In this document: positions 17,320-26,418 of the stretch, piece by piece
Position numbering within the stretch: position 1 is the stretch's first letter
Layout: each line of letters starts with the position of its first letter
Source: Ostreococcus lucimarinus CCE9901
Lineage: Eukaryota; Chlorophyta; Mamiellophyceae; Mamiellales; Bathycoccaceae
Assembly: GCF_000092065.1 (NCBI RefSeq)
Contig: NC_009365.1
Span: 310,001-374,000 of the forward strand
Reading direction: 5' to 3'
DNA: 64,000 nt
Translations under genes and position numbers: made by a program
The notes under the pieces: model-generated
Seen by the model: only the letters and a program-made list of their open reading frames with translations
Database searches by the model: none
Told to the model about the DNA's origin: nothing

Positions 17320-20304
17320 ATGGACGACGTTGCGAATGATTCCGGGCACCGTCTCGGAACGCGCGACGGCGGCGACGACGACGACGACGACGCGGAAGAG
17401 GACGGCGCGCGGTTGACGAGCGAACCTTCGACGTCGGGCGCGTCGCTGAGATACGCCACCGCGCGCGACGTGCCGTTTCGAAAGCTGTGCGGCGCGTTCG
17501 AGGCGTTGCAGAACGAACGCGGTCGGTCCAAGGCGACGAGCGCGCGGCGGTATCGAGTGCTCGATACACTGCACGATCGATGTCTCGTGAGCGCGCGCGA
17601 TGGAACCCGCGTCGACGCGTTCGACGCGTATCGGTTGATACTGCCGGCGTTGGACAAGGAACGAGGGGCGTATTTCTTGAAACACGACGCGTTGGCCAAG
17701 GTGGTGGTGTCGGCGTTCGACATGTCTCGAGCGAGCGAGGACGCGAAAAAGTTGGAGGATTGGAAACGAAAGGGTGGCGGTAACTTTCCGCAAGTTGTTC
17801 GAGACGTTTTGGCGGGTGGACATCTCGCGGATCGTGAGAAAGATGAAGACGCGCGCACGTTGACCATCGGAGACGTGAACGAGGCGTTGGACGCATTGGC
17901 GGCGTGCGATAACAAGGATCAGCGCGCGTCGACGCTGCGGGCGCTGTTTTCAAAGATGGATGCGACGCAAGTGAAATGGACGTGCGCAATCATATTAAAG
18001 GAAACAAAAATTTCAATGGGAGAGAAGGCGATATTGCGTCATTATCACTCCGAAGCGAATGACTTGTGGGATTGGACTAGCGATTTGCGAAGAGTTTGTG
18101 AAGACTTACCGCGGCGAGACTTCCGGATGAAGCGCGAGGACATCGATGTGGGCGTAGGTTTAATTAATCCTCAGATGGCGAGAAGGCAAAACAGCATCGA
18201 TGCCGTGTACCGCGCGTTGAAAGGTACGCAGTTTGTCATCGAAACCAAATTCGACGGCGAGCGCATTCAAATTCACAAAGACGGCGACATCATCAACTAC
18301 TGGACGAGAAACATGAACGATTTTGGCCCTCGTGGCTACGATGTGATGAATGCTCTCTTTCGTCATTTGCCAAAGCGATGCATTCTCGACGGCGAACTCA
18401 TGGTTTGGAACAAGCTTCGCGATCAGTCGTACCCGTTCGGCGCGTTGAAGAATCTCATCAAGGCTGCAAATATGCGCAAGGCCAAGGATGAATTGTTTCC
18501 ACTCAAGGCACACCTCGAAAACCGTGATGGTGGTGATAGCGACGGTGAGGAGGATCTCATGAGCTCCAAGTATGCGTGGTACGCCGAGAACGTAAAGAAA
18601 CTCACGTATGGAGACTTGGAATTGGTCTACGTTCCGTTTGATATATTGTATGCCGTCGATCGAAGTGTGAAGACTCATAAGCTGAGAGAGCGGCATGAAC
18701 TTTTGAAAGAGCATGTGCGTGAAGTATCAGTCATGTGTGGGAATATTCGTGCTAGAATTCTTCTCGCGACGCCCGATTGCGCGTTCTCACGTGTAGGCTC
18801 AACGAAGGAGGATATCGAGCGCGCGCTGTTAGAAGCGATGGATAACGGAGAGGAGGGATTGGTAATCAAAGATCTCGACGGTCCATGGATACCAGGTGAT
18901 CGTAGCAATAACTGGATGAAAATCAAACCAGACTACTTATCGAGTGAAGATTTGGACGTCGTTCTCATCGGCGGCTATTACGGCGCCGGTGAGTTGCGCG
19001 GGGGCAAAATTTCGCAGTTCCTCTGTGGCATTGTGGAGGCAACGAACGATCCGATTAGCACCGCTTCAGATGGAGTCAAAATCATGAGCTTTTGCAAGGT
19101 AGGTACTGGTATCAGCGCCATGCAGCTCGACGATTTGAGAAGTCGGCTAGGCGACTTCATGCACAGAGAAAAGCCTCAAGACATGAACTACAACGTCACG
19201 GATGCTTACAACGAAAAGCCGGACGTTTGGATCTGGCCTCCTCAGCGATCATTGGTTGTGACGGTGAAAGGTGACATTCGTGCGATTCGCACGACAACTT
19301 TCGCAACTGGTTACAGCCTGCGTTTCCCCCGCGTCACCGGTATTCGATATGACAAAAAATGGTCCGACATCTTGACACTCTGCGATCTCTTAAAGACGAT
19401 TGAAGAGGAAGTACCGACATTGAAAGTGAATATCGACGATACACGAGGCGGTACGAATGCCCGAAAGCGTTCGCGCACGACGGGACCCGCGACGCTACTA
19501 CCTGCACATCTCATGCCGGTTGACGTTTCGGGCGTCGTGCAGGAATCTGAAATCTTCAAAAACATGCAAGTGCACATCGCGAACTGTGAAAGTCGAGAAC
19601 AAAAGCAGGAGCTGTTCAAAGCTGTCATCGCACGTAGTGGTACTACGAGTGAGTTGTGGCACAAGCATGTGACGCACAGCGTTGCGTTGAACCGCGACGG
19701 CTCAAAGTTCAGGACGGCGAGTCGGGAAGGCGATGTGTACACGATTGCCTGGCTCCAAGAGTGCATTCACGAAGGACGTGTGGTACCGCCGAAACCTCGA
19801 CATCGCTTACATCTCTCAGCGACGACGTGGTATGGTACGGATGCCATGGATCGATACGGAGATGATCATTTCTCGGACTGCAATTTGGCCGACGTACACG
19901 CGCTCGTGCATCAAGTTGGCGATCAAACTAAGCGTTGGAAAACTGCCGAAGTTCCAGCATTGGTGGAGCTCGATCGCGAGTATCCATCGGTGTGTGCTGA
20001 TGTGAAACTTTTGACGTTTAGGGGTTGTGTGTTCGAGATTGACGATTCTCTCGGCAAAGATGCGCGTGTTGATGAGCAGAGTAGTATGTTTCCAAGTGTG
20101 CTGGCGGGCGAACGTCGAAACGTCGAACAGATTCTTCGGATTTATGGTGGAAAGCTCGCACCTGAAGGCAGAATGGGGACACATATTGTGCGCATGTACG
20201 ATGACTCCGTTGTCTTTGAAGATATGGATGATGGAAGAAAGCAAGTTTCGCTCTCTTGGGTGAAACGTTGCATCGACCGGTCGACAACGGCTGATGTAGT
20301 CTAA
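17320..20304 (+). CDS. LIG4: DNA ligase IV, ATP-dependent
   Basis: 994 residues. It seals DNA double-strand breaks in non-homologous end joining with XRCC4. The N-terminal DNA-binding domain (VPFRKLCGAFEAL through LILPALDKERGAYFLKHDALAKVVV) is of ligase IV type. The adenylation centre is FVIETKFDGERIQIHKDGD, with Lys of KFDGER accepting AMP; further motifs are CILDGELMVWN, EEGLVIKDLDG and WMKIKPDYLS, followed by the OB-fold (LIGGYYGAGELRGG). Two C-terminal BRCT domains follow (about residues 740-850 and 890-994, the latter with GGKLAPEGRMGTHIV and SLSWVKRCI). Between them lies the expected XRCC4-binding linker. An acidic leader of ~30 residues precedes the domain. Its stop is 46 bp before the next gene on the same strand. 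Confidence 0.93.
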   Translation: MDDVANDSGHRLGTRDGGDDDDDDAEEDGARLTSEPSTSGASLRYATARDVPFRKLCGAFEALQNERGRSKATSARRYRVLDTLHDRCLVSARDGTRVDAFDAYRLILPALDKERGAYFLKHDALAKVVVSAFDMSRASEDAKKLEDWKRKGGGNFPQVVRDVLAGGHLADREKDEDARTLTIGDVNEALDALAACDNKDQRASTLRALFSKMDATQVKWTCAIILKETKISMGEKAILRHYHSEANDLWDWTSDLRRVCEDLPRRDFRMKREDIDVGVGLINPQMARRQNSIDAVYRALKGTQFVIETKFDGERIQIHKDGDIINYWTRNMNDFGPRGYDVMNALFRHLPKRCILDGELMVWNKLRDQSYPFGALKNLIKAANMRKAKDELFPLKAHLENRDGGDSDGEEDLMSSKYAWYAENVKKLTYGDLELVYVPFDILYAVDRSVKTHKLRERHELLKEHVREVSVMCGNIRARILLATPDCAFSRVGSTKEDIERALLEAMDNGEEGLVIKDLDGPWIPGDRSNNWMKIKPDYLSSEDLDVVLIGGYYGAGELRGGKISQFLCGIVEATNDPISTASDGVKIMSFCKVGTGISAMQLDDLRSRLGDFMHREKPQDMNYNVTDAYNEKPDVWIWPPQRSLVVTVKGDIRAIRTTTFATGYSLRFPRVTGIRYDKKWSDILTLCDLLKTIEEEVPTLKVNIDDTRGGTNARKRSRTTGPATLLPAHLMPVDVSGVVQESEIFKNMQVHIANCESREQKQELFKAVIARSGTTSELWHKHVTHSVALNRDGSKFRTASREGDVYTIAWLQECIHEGRVVPPKPRHRLHLSATTWYGTDAMDRYGDDHFSDCNLADVHALVHQVGDQTKRWKTAEVPALVELDREYPSVCADVKLLTFRGCVFEIDDSLGKDARVDEQSSMFPSVLAGERRNVEQILRIYGGKLAPEGRMGTHIVRMYDDSVVFEDMDDGRKQVSLSWVKRCIDRSTTADVV

Positions 20305-20350
20305 ATTTAGCGGCTGGTGTTCGCGTCCCCTGAATGATTGACGCGATACG

Positions 20351-21688
20351 ATGCGCACGTCACAGGACTTGGCTCTTTTAGAACCATTTGTTCCGAAGGC
20401 GGCGAAATGGCTCTCGTCGCACGCAGCTGATGGATGTCTCTCCATTTCACGCCGCCGCGGGAGAGCCGCCTTGCTCTTTGTGGATATGAATGACTTTGTA
20501 AAAGTTAGTAATGGTGCGGTTCGCGAGCACGCATTGGCTGCCGCATCTTTCAACCACATTCGCCCGTCTATATACGGTAAACGGCGCAACCTCGAGGCCT
20601 CCGCTCGATGTGCAGCGTGCTTACGAGACGTGCTCGCTGAATACTTTTCTATACTCGCAGACATCGTGAGCGCGTACGACGGCGAGGTGTTGGCATTCAT
20701 AGGGGACGCCATGCTTGCTGCGTGGTTCGTACGCGGCGACATGGATGACGATGAAGAGATGCGGTGCGCCACAAAACGGGCTCGGCTCTGCGCGCAGGGC
20801 ATTCTCACGAATGTTCACGGGCGTGCCTTGAAAGAAATTGTCACCATCACGCTGAAAGCGATGATCTCTGCAGGCCCAGTCGTCGCCATTCCCACCAAGT
20901 TTCCCAATCATGCACGCGGTGTGGTGGTAATCGGTGACGCGTTTGATGACTTAAGAGCGATGAAGGGATTAATGCAATCGGGGAAGGTCGTTTTCAATGC
21001 GTTAAGTTGCGCACTCCTCGCATCGGGTGGAAACAGAGACACGGCGAGCGCAACGACATCGATTTTCACGACACTGCCACGCGCGCGTGTCAAGGAATTC
21101 ATCCCGTCGCACGTTTTCAACGCATTTGCAGATGGTTTGATCGGGTTCGACGATAAAACACCTTCCTTGAGCGAGGTGTGTACCGTCGCCTTTGTGCGAT
21201 TCAATCCCAAAGGAGACGACTGTGTAGTCGAATGCATCGGCGTCGTGCATCGCGTGGTTTCGCAATATCAGGGCGTTGTTTTGCAAAGTATCGTAGATGA
21301 CAACGGGCCTTCGTGCTTGTGCGCGTTCGGCGTTCCCGGAACCCCCAAGCGCGGCGCGACGACGAGAGGATTGCGATTCGCGCGAGATCTCTTGAAAACA
21401 CTAGACGGTGCGCTGACGCACGCGCGGTGTGGGTTGTCCACAGGCGTCGTGAACATAGGTGCCGCGTGTGAGGTGAACTCTAAGTCGCATTCCGAGTTCT
21501 CGCTCGTCGGTGTCCCAGTGATACTGGCCGCCCGACTAGCTGATGCGGTGAAACCTGGCGTCGCGGCGATGGATGAAGAGACGCGTGTTTGGGCGGCTTC
21601 AGCGCTCAACAATAATGCGCGTACGTCTCGCATTGAATTATGTTTAAAAGGTTTCCCGCGAGCGATGACAACGTTTATCATAGAGTAG
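20351..21688 (+). CDS. Compact tandem adenylyl-cyclase-domain protein, soluble-cyclase (ADCY10) type
   Basis: 445 residues made of two class III cyclase homology domains and nothing else. Domain 1 (about 38-225) has ALLFVDMNDF with metal-binding Asp45 and FIGDAMLAAW with Asp119. Domain 2 (about 275-430) has SCLCAFGVPG, GLSTGVVNIG and FSLVGVPVILAARLAD. This order and wording match the C1-C2 pair of bicarbonate-stimulated soluble adenylyl cyclase, which in animals is followed by a long ATPase-like region missing here. Two catalytic positions differ: the adenine-binding Lys before GDA in C1 is Ala115, and the catalytic Asn of the VNLAAR motif is Ile391 while Arg395 remains. It may therefore be inactive, altered in substrate, or regulatory. 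No signal peptide or membrane segment is seen. Confidence 0.75.
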   Translation: MRTSQDLALLEPFVPKAAKWLSSHAADGCLSISRRRGRAALLFVDMNDFVKVSNGAVREHALAAASFNHIRPSIYGKRRNLEASARCAACLRDVLAEYFSILADIVSAYDGEVLAFIGDAMLAAWFVRGDMDDDEEMRCATKRARLCAQGILTNVHGRALKEIVTITLKAMISAGPVVAIPTKFPNHARGVVVIGDAFDDLRAMKGLMQSGKVVFNALSCALLASGGNRDTASATTSIFTTLPRARVKEFIPSHVFNAFADGLIGFDDKTPSLSEVCTVAFVRFNPKGDDCVVECIGVVHRVVSQYQGVVLQSIVDDNGPSCLCAFGVPGTPKRGATTRGLRFARDLLKTLDGALTHARCGLSTGVVNIGAACEVNSKSHSEFSLVGVPVILAARLADAVKPGVAAMDEETRVWAASALNNNARTSRIELCLKGFPRAMTTFIIE

Positions 21689-21708
21689 CTGCAACTAACT
21701 GATTCTTT

Positions 21709-23987
21709 CTATTCAATATCACCAAGTCCTGTCCTAGTTCTGTCGTCTTCGTCTCTTGATTGTGCGGCGCACCGCGTGTCGGCGAGCGCCTTGGGTAATT
21801 TGTAAGCCCACTCACACGAGCATGTTATTGGATCTTTCAATACCTCTGTCACGACGCCTCGAGTGGCGAGACGAGATTGCTCTCCCTCCGCGATGCCGCA
21901 GTGCCGCTCCACAACTCGCGGCTCGTACTCTTTTCCATCCTTTCCCCCGCCGCTGCGAGGTCGACCTTGCTTGTCGTACGCTTCGTTGAAGCAGAAGTAC
22001 TGGTCGTGGTTGAGCGCGTTGTTGATCGCCGTATCAAATGCCTCGTCCTTTTGTTTATCATCGAAACCGCAAAATGAGCCTTCATCGAGTTGGTCGATCA
22101 TGATGACGCCGTGATCGTTATACGATTCCAGCGCCTCGACGGCGTCACTCGCTGAGAAACCGCGCTCGATGACGACATCAGCCATGTTTTTGTCGTCTTT
22201 CGCGCCAATTTTAACGTGAATGACATCTTCTCGAACGTTCCCTTTAAGTCGCATGTCTTCGAGGAACCCTGCTTCGCGAAAATCAACGCCCAAGTCATGC
22301 AAGCCTTCGAGGTTGTAGATGTGATCCATCGGGCACGCGTACGGCAAATGCGCCGTCTCGGCGCCGAGCGCGCGACATCCGGCGAGCGTGTTCCATATTT
22401 TATCGCAGTAACATCGCGCGGGTGGTAGCACAAAGATTCGTCCGAGCGCTTTCGCCAGGGCGAAGCCGTTTCGAATCGTCGTTCTTCGCAATCTGTCCTC
22501 TTCAAAGTGTCGCGTGATGGCGGTTAAATACGCATCGTTTTCCATGCCGATGGCCCGAGAACCATTGAACTTCATCTGCGACCCTTTGGTGGAGATGGTC
22601 AAGTACTTCTTTGGCTTCCAATAATCTGTGTCATCGTCTGCATACCATAAACCATGCTGTCGCAGTCTTTGACGCTTGCCGTACGCGTACCGCGCAGAAT
22701 CGCCGTATTGGTACGTCGTGTGCACCGCGTACGGCTCACCGTCCTCGGGGTGGTACAAGTGGTGCTCTTGCACGAAGAAAGTATGACCGTTGGAGAATTG
22801 CGCGATGGGCAAAACGCCCATGCGAATCGTGCTGTTTGCTGCGAAGACGATCGAGCGATACCCCGGTAATCCGCGCTTGTCATCGGGAACCGCCACCGCG
22901 GGCGCGAGCGCGGGAGATCCTTCGCGCACGAGCAAATTCAGCGCCGGCTGGTCGCGCATCCACGCGATCTCGCTCGTCGCTACTTTTTGCTTCCACTTTT
23001 CCACGAACGCCTTCGCCGGCTCCGTGGGCCGAATGTGCACGATGCCCGTGTTAAAGTTGACGTTGCGACAGTTGGCGTTGTCGGCGCGATCGTTCACGGT
23101 GTCGATGCAATCGCTCGATATCAGCACGTCCGCGTATGCGTAAGTGCCGTTGTTGAATAGCTCGCGCGGATCGCGCATCCAAACCACGTCCGCGTCGCTC
23201 AGAATCGGCGCTATCCCAAGCTCGAGCAAATCTTGAATAAACTTCGTCTTCACCGTGCCCATCTTTTTAAACGTCTTGCTCTTTTGCGTGATGAACTCTT
23301 GATCCCTATTATCCAACACTGACCGCCCCGTGAGCAGCATGGATGGTATCCCAGCCTTAACACATAGTGTGTGCATCTCTTCGTCTAAAGCGCCGACGAA
23401 TATCGGCTCTAAACTCAACTTTTTCGCCGCCGCCGCCCAATTGAAGACGAAATCCTGCACGCTCGCCGTGCCAAACGTCACGAACATCTCCCCCCCAGCC
23501 TTAGCGCCGACCCGCCGCAACTCCTCCGGCACGTGTTCCATCTTCTTTCCAAGCTCCATTTTCGCCGCATCATCGAGCGCATCCGCGGAAACGTCCTTCC
23601 ACGCCTGTCGCATCCACTTCGGCTCGTCGTCGTCGATCGCCAGCCCCGCGAACGTCGTCGCCGGCGGTTCCAACAGCGCGAAATCCATCCCCCGATCCCT
23701 CGGCCTCGATCCCGTCGACGCCGCGTCATCGCGTCGGTTCAATTCCACCCGTCCTTTTTCTCCCTCGTCCGTCGTCGTCGTCGTCGTCGTCGCCGACGCG
23801 AACCGATTTCTCCGCGTCGCCGACGCGTTCGCGTTCGCGTTCGCGTTCGCGTTCGCCGCCGCGTTCGCGTTCGCGTCCGCGTCCACCGCCGCCTCCACGG
23901 CCGCGTCGCTCCGCGCGCGCGCCGTCGCGTCGTACATCGACGCCGACGCGTCGTCGCCCGCCCTCCGCGCCGTCGCGTCGTCGATCG

Positions 23988-24021
<34 letters not shown>

Positions 24022-24177
24022 CGCCATCGCGCGCGCGTTCGCCTCGCGCGCCGTCGTCGCGGCGTCCGCGATCGCGCCGTCGCGCGCGCCGCCGCGCGCG
24101 CCCTCGCGCATCACCATCGCGCACGCCGCGACGACGGCGACGCACGCGAGGCGGCGCGCGAGGCGGCCGCGACGCAT
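21709..24177 (-). CDS. GT77-type glycosyltransferase (nucleotide-diphospho-sugar transferase, XEG113/arabinosyltransferase-like)
   Basis: 822 residues with type II topology: MRRGRLARRLACVAVVAACAMVM is a short cytosolic tail plus signal anchor. A ~150-residue luminal stem of low-complexity repeats (GDGDGDGD, ANANANANANA, TTTTTTT) follows. The catalytic domain carries FVTFGTASVQDFVFNW, DLLELGIAPILSDADVVWMRDP with the DxD metal/UDP-sugar site, NFNTGIVHIRP and MRDQPALNLLV. The pattern is that of PF03407, which includes plant cell-wall arabinosyltransferases such as XEG113 and RRA and the rhamnogalacturonan-II xylosyltransferases. A C-terminal ~250-residue Cys-rich region (RCYCDKIWNTLAGC, CSCEWAYK) resembles XEG113. 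The donor sugar cannot be told from sequence. Ostreococcus-type cells are naked, so scales or secreted glycoproteins are likely targets, by inference. Confidence 0.82.
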
Positions 24178-24246
24178 CGCGTCGCCTCGCGTCCCGCACT
24201 GACGCGCGCGGCACCGACGCGCCTCGCGTCGACGAGCGAGCGAGCG

Positions 24247-25338
24247 ATGGACGCGGTGCGCGACGCGACGCGACGCGACGCGAGACGCGAGACGCGCGCG
24301 CGAGGCGACGCGACGCGCGCGACGAGAGAGGGCGACGCGCGCGCGAGGCGATGATGATTCGACGCCAACCGACGACGATCGGATCGGCGCGAGAACGGAC
24401 GCGCGAAGACGCGCGGCGCGAGGACGGACGCGCGCGACGACGCGACCGTGGACGCGCGAACGATCGACGCGCGCGGACGCGACGCGCGGCGACGGAGAAG
24501 AGGAAACGAAGACGATGAGACGATTGGAGCGATTGTTTGACTGACGGCGACGACGGCGCGGCGACGACGATTCGAATAGGCGATCGAAAAATGGTGCGCC
24601 GAGATGGGCACGACGCCCGAAAAGGTGGTGACGATGTACTTGGATGAAAAGTTTAAGTCGGCGACGGTCGAGGGGGAACTTTTGGCCAAGTGTGAAAACT
24701 TGAAGACGCTGTCGTGCGCGTCGTGCGGGTTGACGACGCTCGCGGGGTTCCCGGCGCTGGCGAATTTGAAGGATTTGAGTTTGAACGATAATCGCATCGC
24801 GGATGGGTTGGAAGCCTTGGTGGGGTGCAAGGCGCTCTCGTCGTTGTCGCTGGCGAATAATAAGCTGGCGAACGTGGACGATTTGAAAGCCGTGGCGGAG
24901 GAGTTGACGCTGTCGGTGCTCGAGTTGGAGGCGAATCCGTTGACGGAGAACGAAGACTATCACGAAAAGGTCATGACCATGATGCCCACGCTTAACGTGT
25001 TGGACGGAAGGGACGAGTTCGGGAATGAGATCGAAGACGACGACGAAGACGACGACGAAGACGAAGACGACGAAGACGACGAAGACGAAGACGAAGACGA
25101 CGATGAAGACGACGAAGACGCAGACGAAGACGAAGACGAAGACGAGTCCGAGGAAGAGGAAGAGGAAGAGGAAGAGGAGATGGGCTTAGCCGATCTCTAC
25201 GGCGACAAGCCGCTCGAAGACGACGACGACGACGACGACGCTTTCGTCGAAGACGAAGATCCCGAGAGCGAAGACATCGACGAAGAGGAGTCGGACGACG
25301 ACGAAGACGAAGCGGCGGCGAAAAAGCCCAAAATATAA
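24247..25338 (+). CDS. ANP32: ANP32-like leucine-rich acidic nuclear protein, two exons
   Basis: Exons 24247-24255 (only MDA) and 24580-25338 give 255 residues beginning MDAAIEKWCAEMGTTPEKVV. The first ~145 residues are leucine-rich repeats (LKTLSCASCGLTTLAGF, LKDLSLNDNRIADGLEAL, LSSLSLANNKLANVDDL) with the LRR cap NEDYHEKVMTMMPTLNVLDGRD. The last ~100 residues are almost pure Asp/Glu, ending in a basic KKPKI tail. ANP32 proteins chaperone histones, inhibit phosphatase 2A and act in mRNA export. The 9-nt first exon is inferred from a GTGCGC donor at 24256, ACTGAC and a TAG acceptor at 24579. It places a better start ahead of the frame, which is open back to the acceptor; the ATG at 24604 is the unspliced alternative. 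Divergent from the GT77 gene with 69 bp between starts. Confidence 0.82.
24256..24579 (+). other. Proposed intron 1 of the ANP32-like gene (324 nt)
   Basis: Donor GTGCGC directly after ATGGACGCG, ACTGAC 36 nt before the TAG acceptor, phase 0. It would remove the GC-rich region of GACGCGAC-type repeats around 24260-24330. Support is the shared intron rule and the continuous frame after the acceptor. Confidence 0.6.
25021..25320 (+). repeat. GAC/GAA codon run encoding the poly-acidic tail
   Basis: Imperfect GACGAAGACGAC trinucleotide repeats on the plus strand encode ~100 Asp/Glu residues. The opposite strand is open in all frames as a by-product. Confidence 0.9.
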
Positions 25339-25561
25339 CCGCGCGTCGCGACGCCGCGCGCGTCGAGATCTCGCCATCGCCGAAGGACCACGACGCGTAG
25401 TTTTGTTTGTTTAATTTACCACGCACGACTAGCAAATCACGCGCGTCCCCCGTTCGATCGAACTCGAAGATAAAGTTTGACTTTAGTGTTACAAGCATTC
25501 TTTCGTCCATCGTCTCGCGTTCGTCGCAAACCTCCCGAAGCGACGATCGCTCGCGCCGTTC

Positions 25562-25900
25562 CTACACCATGTTATCGCCGTCTCTCGTGGTGCCGTACGA
25601 CGTCCCACGCAGCAAGCTCTGCGTCTCGCTCGCGCCGCTCGCCCGTAACCGCCTCGTCACCGCGTAGCTCGCCATCGCCGCGATCGCCACGCCGATCCCC
25701 GCGATCAGCGCCACGGGCGCCGTGATCGTGTACGTCCCCACCGCGATCGTGTACGACCCGAGCGACCCGAGCGTTTCGCCGATCGCCGTGCCCGCCGCGC
25801 CGAGCGACGCCGTCGCGCCCGCCGACGCCGACGCCCCCGCCGCGCCGCCCGTCAGCGTCATCGTCTCCGCCACCGCCGCCGTCGTGAGCAGGCCGCCCAT
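25562..25900 (-). CDS. Small Ala/Gly-rich membrane protein, unknown
   Basis: 112 residues from an ATG at 25900. A central stretch (YTITAPVALIAGIGVAIAAMASYAV) is a convincing transmembrane helix. It is preceded by a Gly/Ala/Ser/Thr-rich segment that could form a second, glycine-zipper-like helix (AGATASLGAAGTAIGETLG) and followed by a basic then polar tail. No family recognised. Support for a real gene is the codon usage, the position between a convergent and a divergent neighbour, and the coherent hydrophobic profile; against it are the small size and the simple composition. An organelle or endomembrane location is possible. Confidence 0.45.
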   Translation of the reverse strand: MGGLLTTAAVAETMTLTGGAAGASASAGATASLGAAGTAIGETLGSLGSYTIAVGTYTITAPVALIAGIGVAIAAMASYAVTRRLRASGASETQSLLRGTSYGTTRDGDNMV

Positions 25901-26313
25901 GAGCGATTTCGCGCGCGCGCGCGATTTCGCGCGTCGCGAGATCGCGCCGTCGTCGCGCGCGCGCCGGCGCGCGCGCGATCGAATCGGCGCGATCGCGCGC
26001 GCGCGATCGATCGATCGCGCGACGCTCGACGCGACCCTCGACGCGAGGTTCGCGATCGACGCGCGATCGACGCCGCGAGGTTCGACCGACGCGCGCGCGA
26101 TCGAATCGGCGCGATCGCGCGCGCGCGATCGATCGATCGCGCGACGCTCGACGCGACCCTCGACGCGAGGTTCGCGATCGACGCGCGATCGACGCCGCGA
26201 GGTTCGACCGACGCGCGCGCGATCGATCGATCGCCGTCGCGATCGCGCGGCGACGCGTCGGCGCGACCGTCGCGCGAGACGACGACGCGCGCGGCGTCGA
26301 CGCGACGCGCGCG
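25901..26313. repeat. Two-copy 122-bp tandem repeat with palindromic ATCGATCGAT core
   Basis: 413 bp between divergent genes. A 122-bp unit starting near 25981 recurs near 26103 almost unchanged, and a partial third copy runs to about 26235. Each unit holds GATCGATCGATCGCGCG and several GCGATCGC palindromes. No gene is seen. Long frames through it on both strands are compositional. Confidence 0.7.
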
Positions 26314-26382
26314 ATGGCGACGATCGCGCGGCGGGTCGCGCGCGCGGCGTGGACGCGCGGCGCGCGGTTCGCGACGGCGACG

Positions 26383-26418
<36 letters not shown>

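Noticed and set aside
17101-17989. Minus-strand frames over the 5' end of LIG4
   Set aside because: They oppose the conserved ligase N-terminal domain and have no protein-like features.
23533-24354. A 273-codon plus-strand frame of Arg/Val repeats
   Set aside because: Antisense to the low-complexity stem of the GT77 protein; only its last ATG (24247) is meaningful, as the proposed ANP32 micro-exon.
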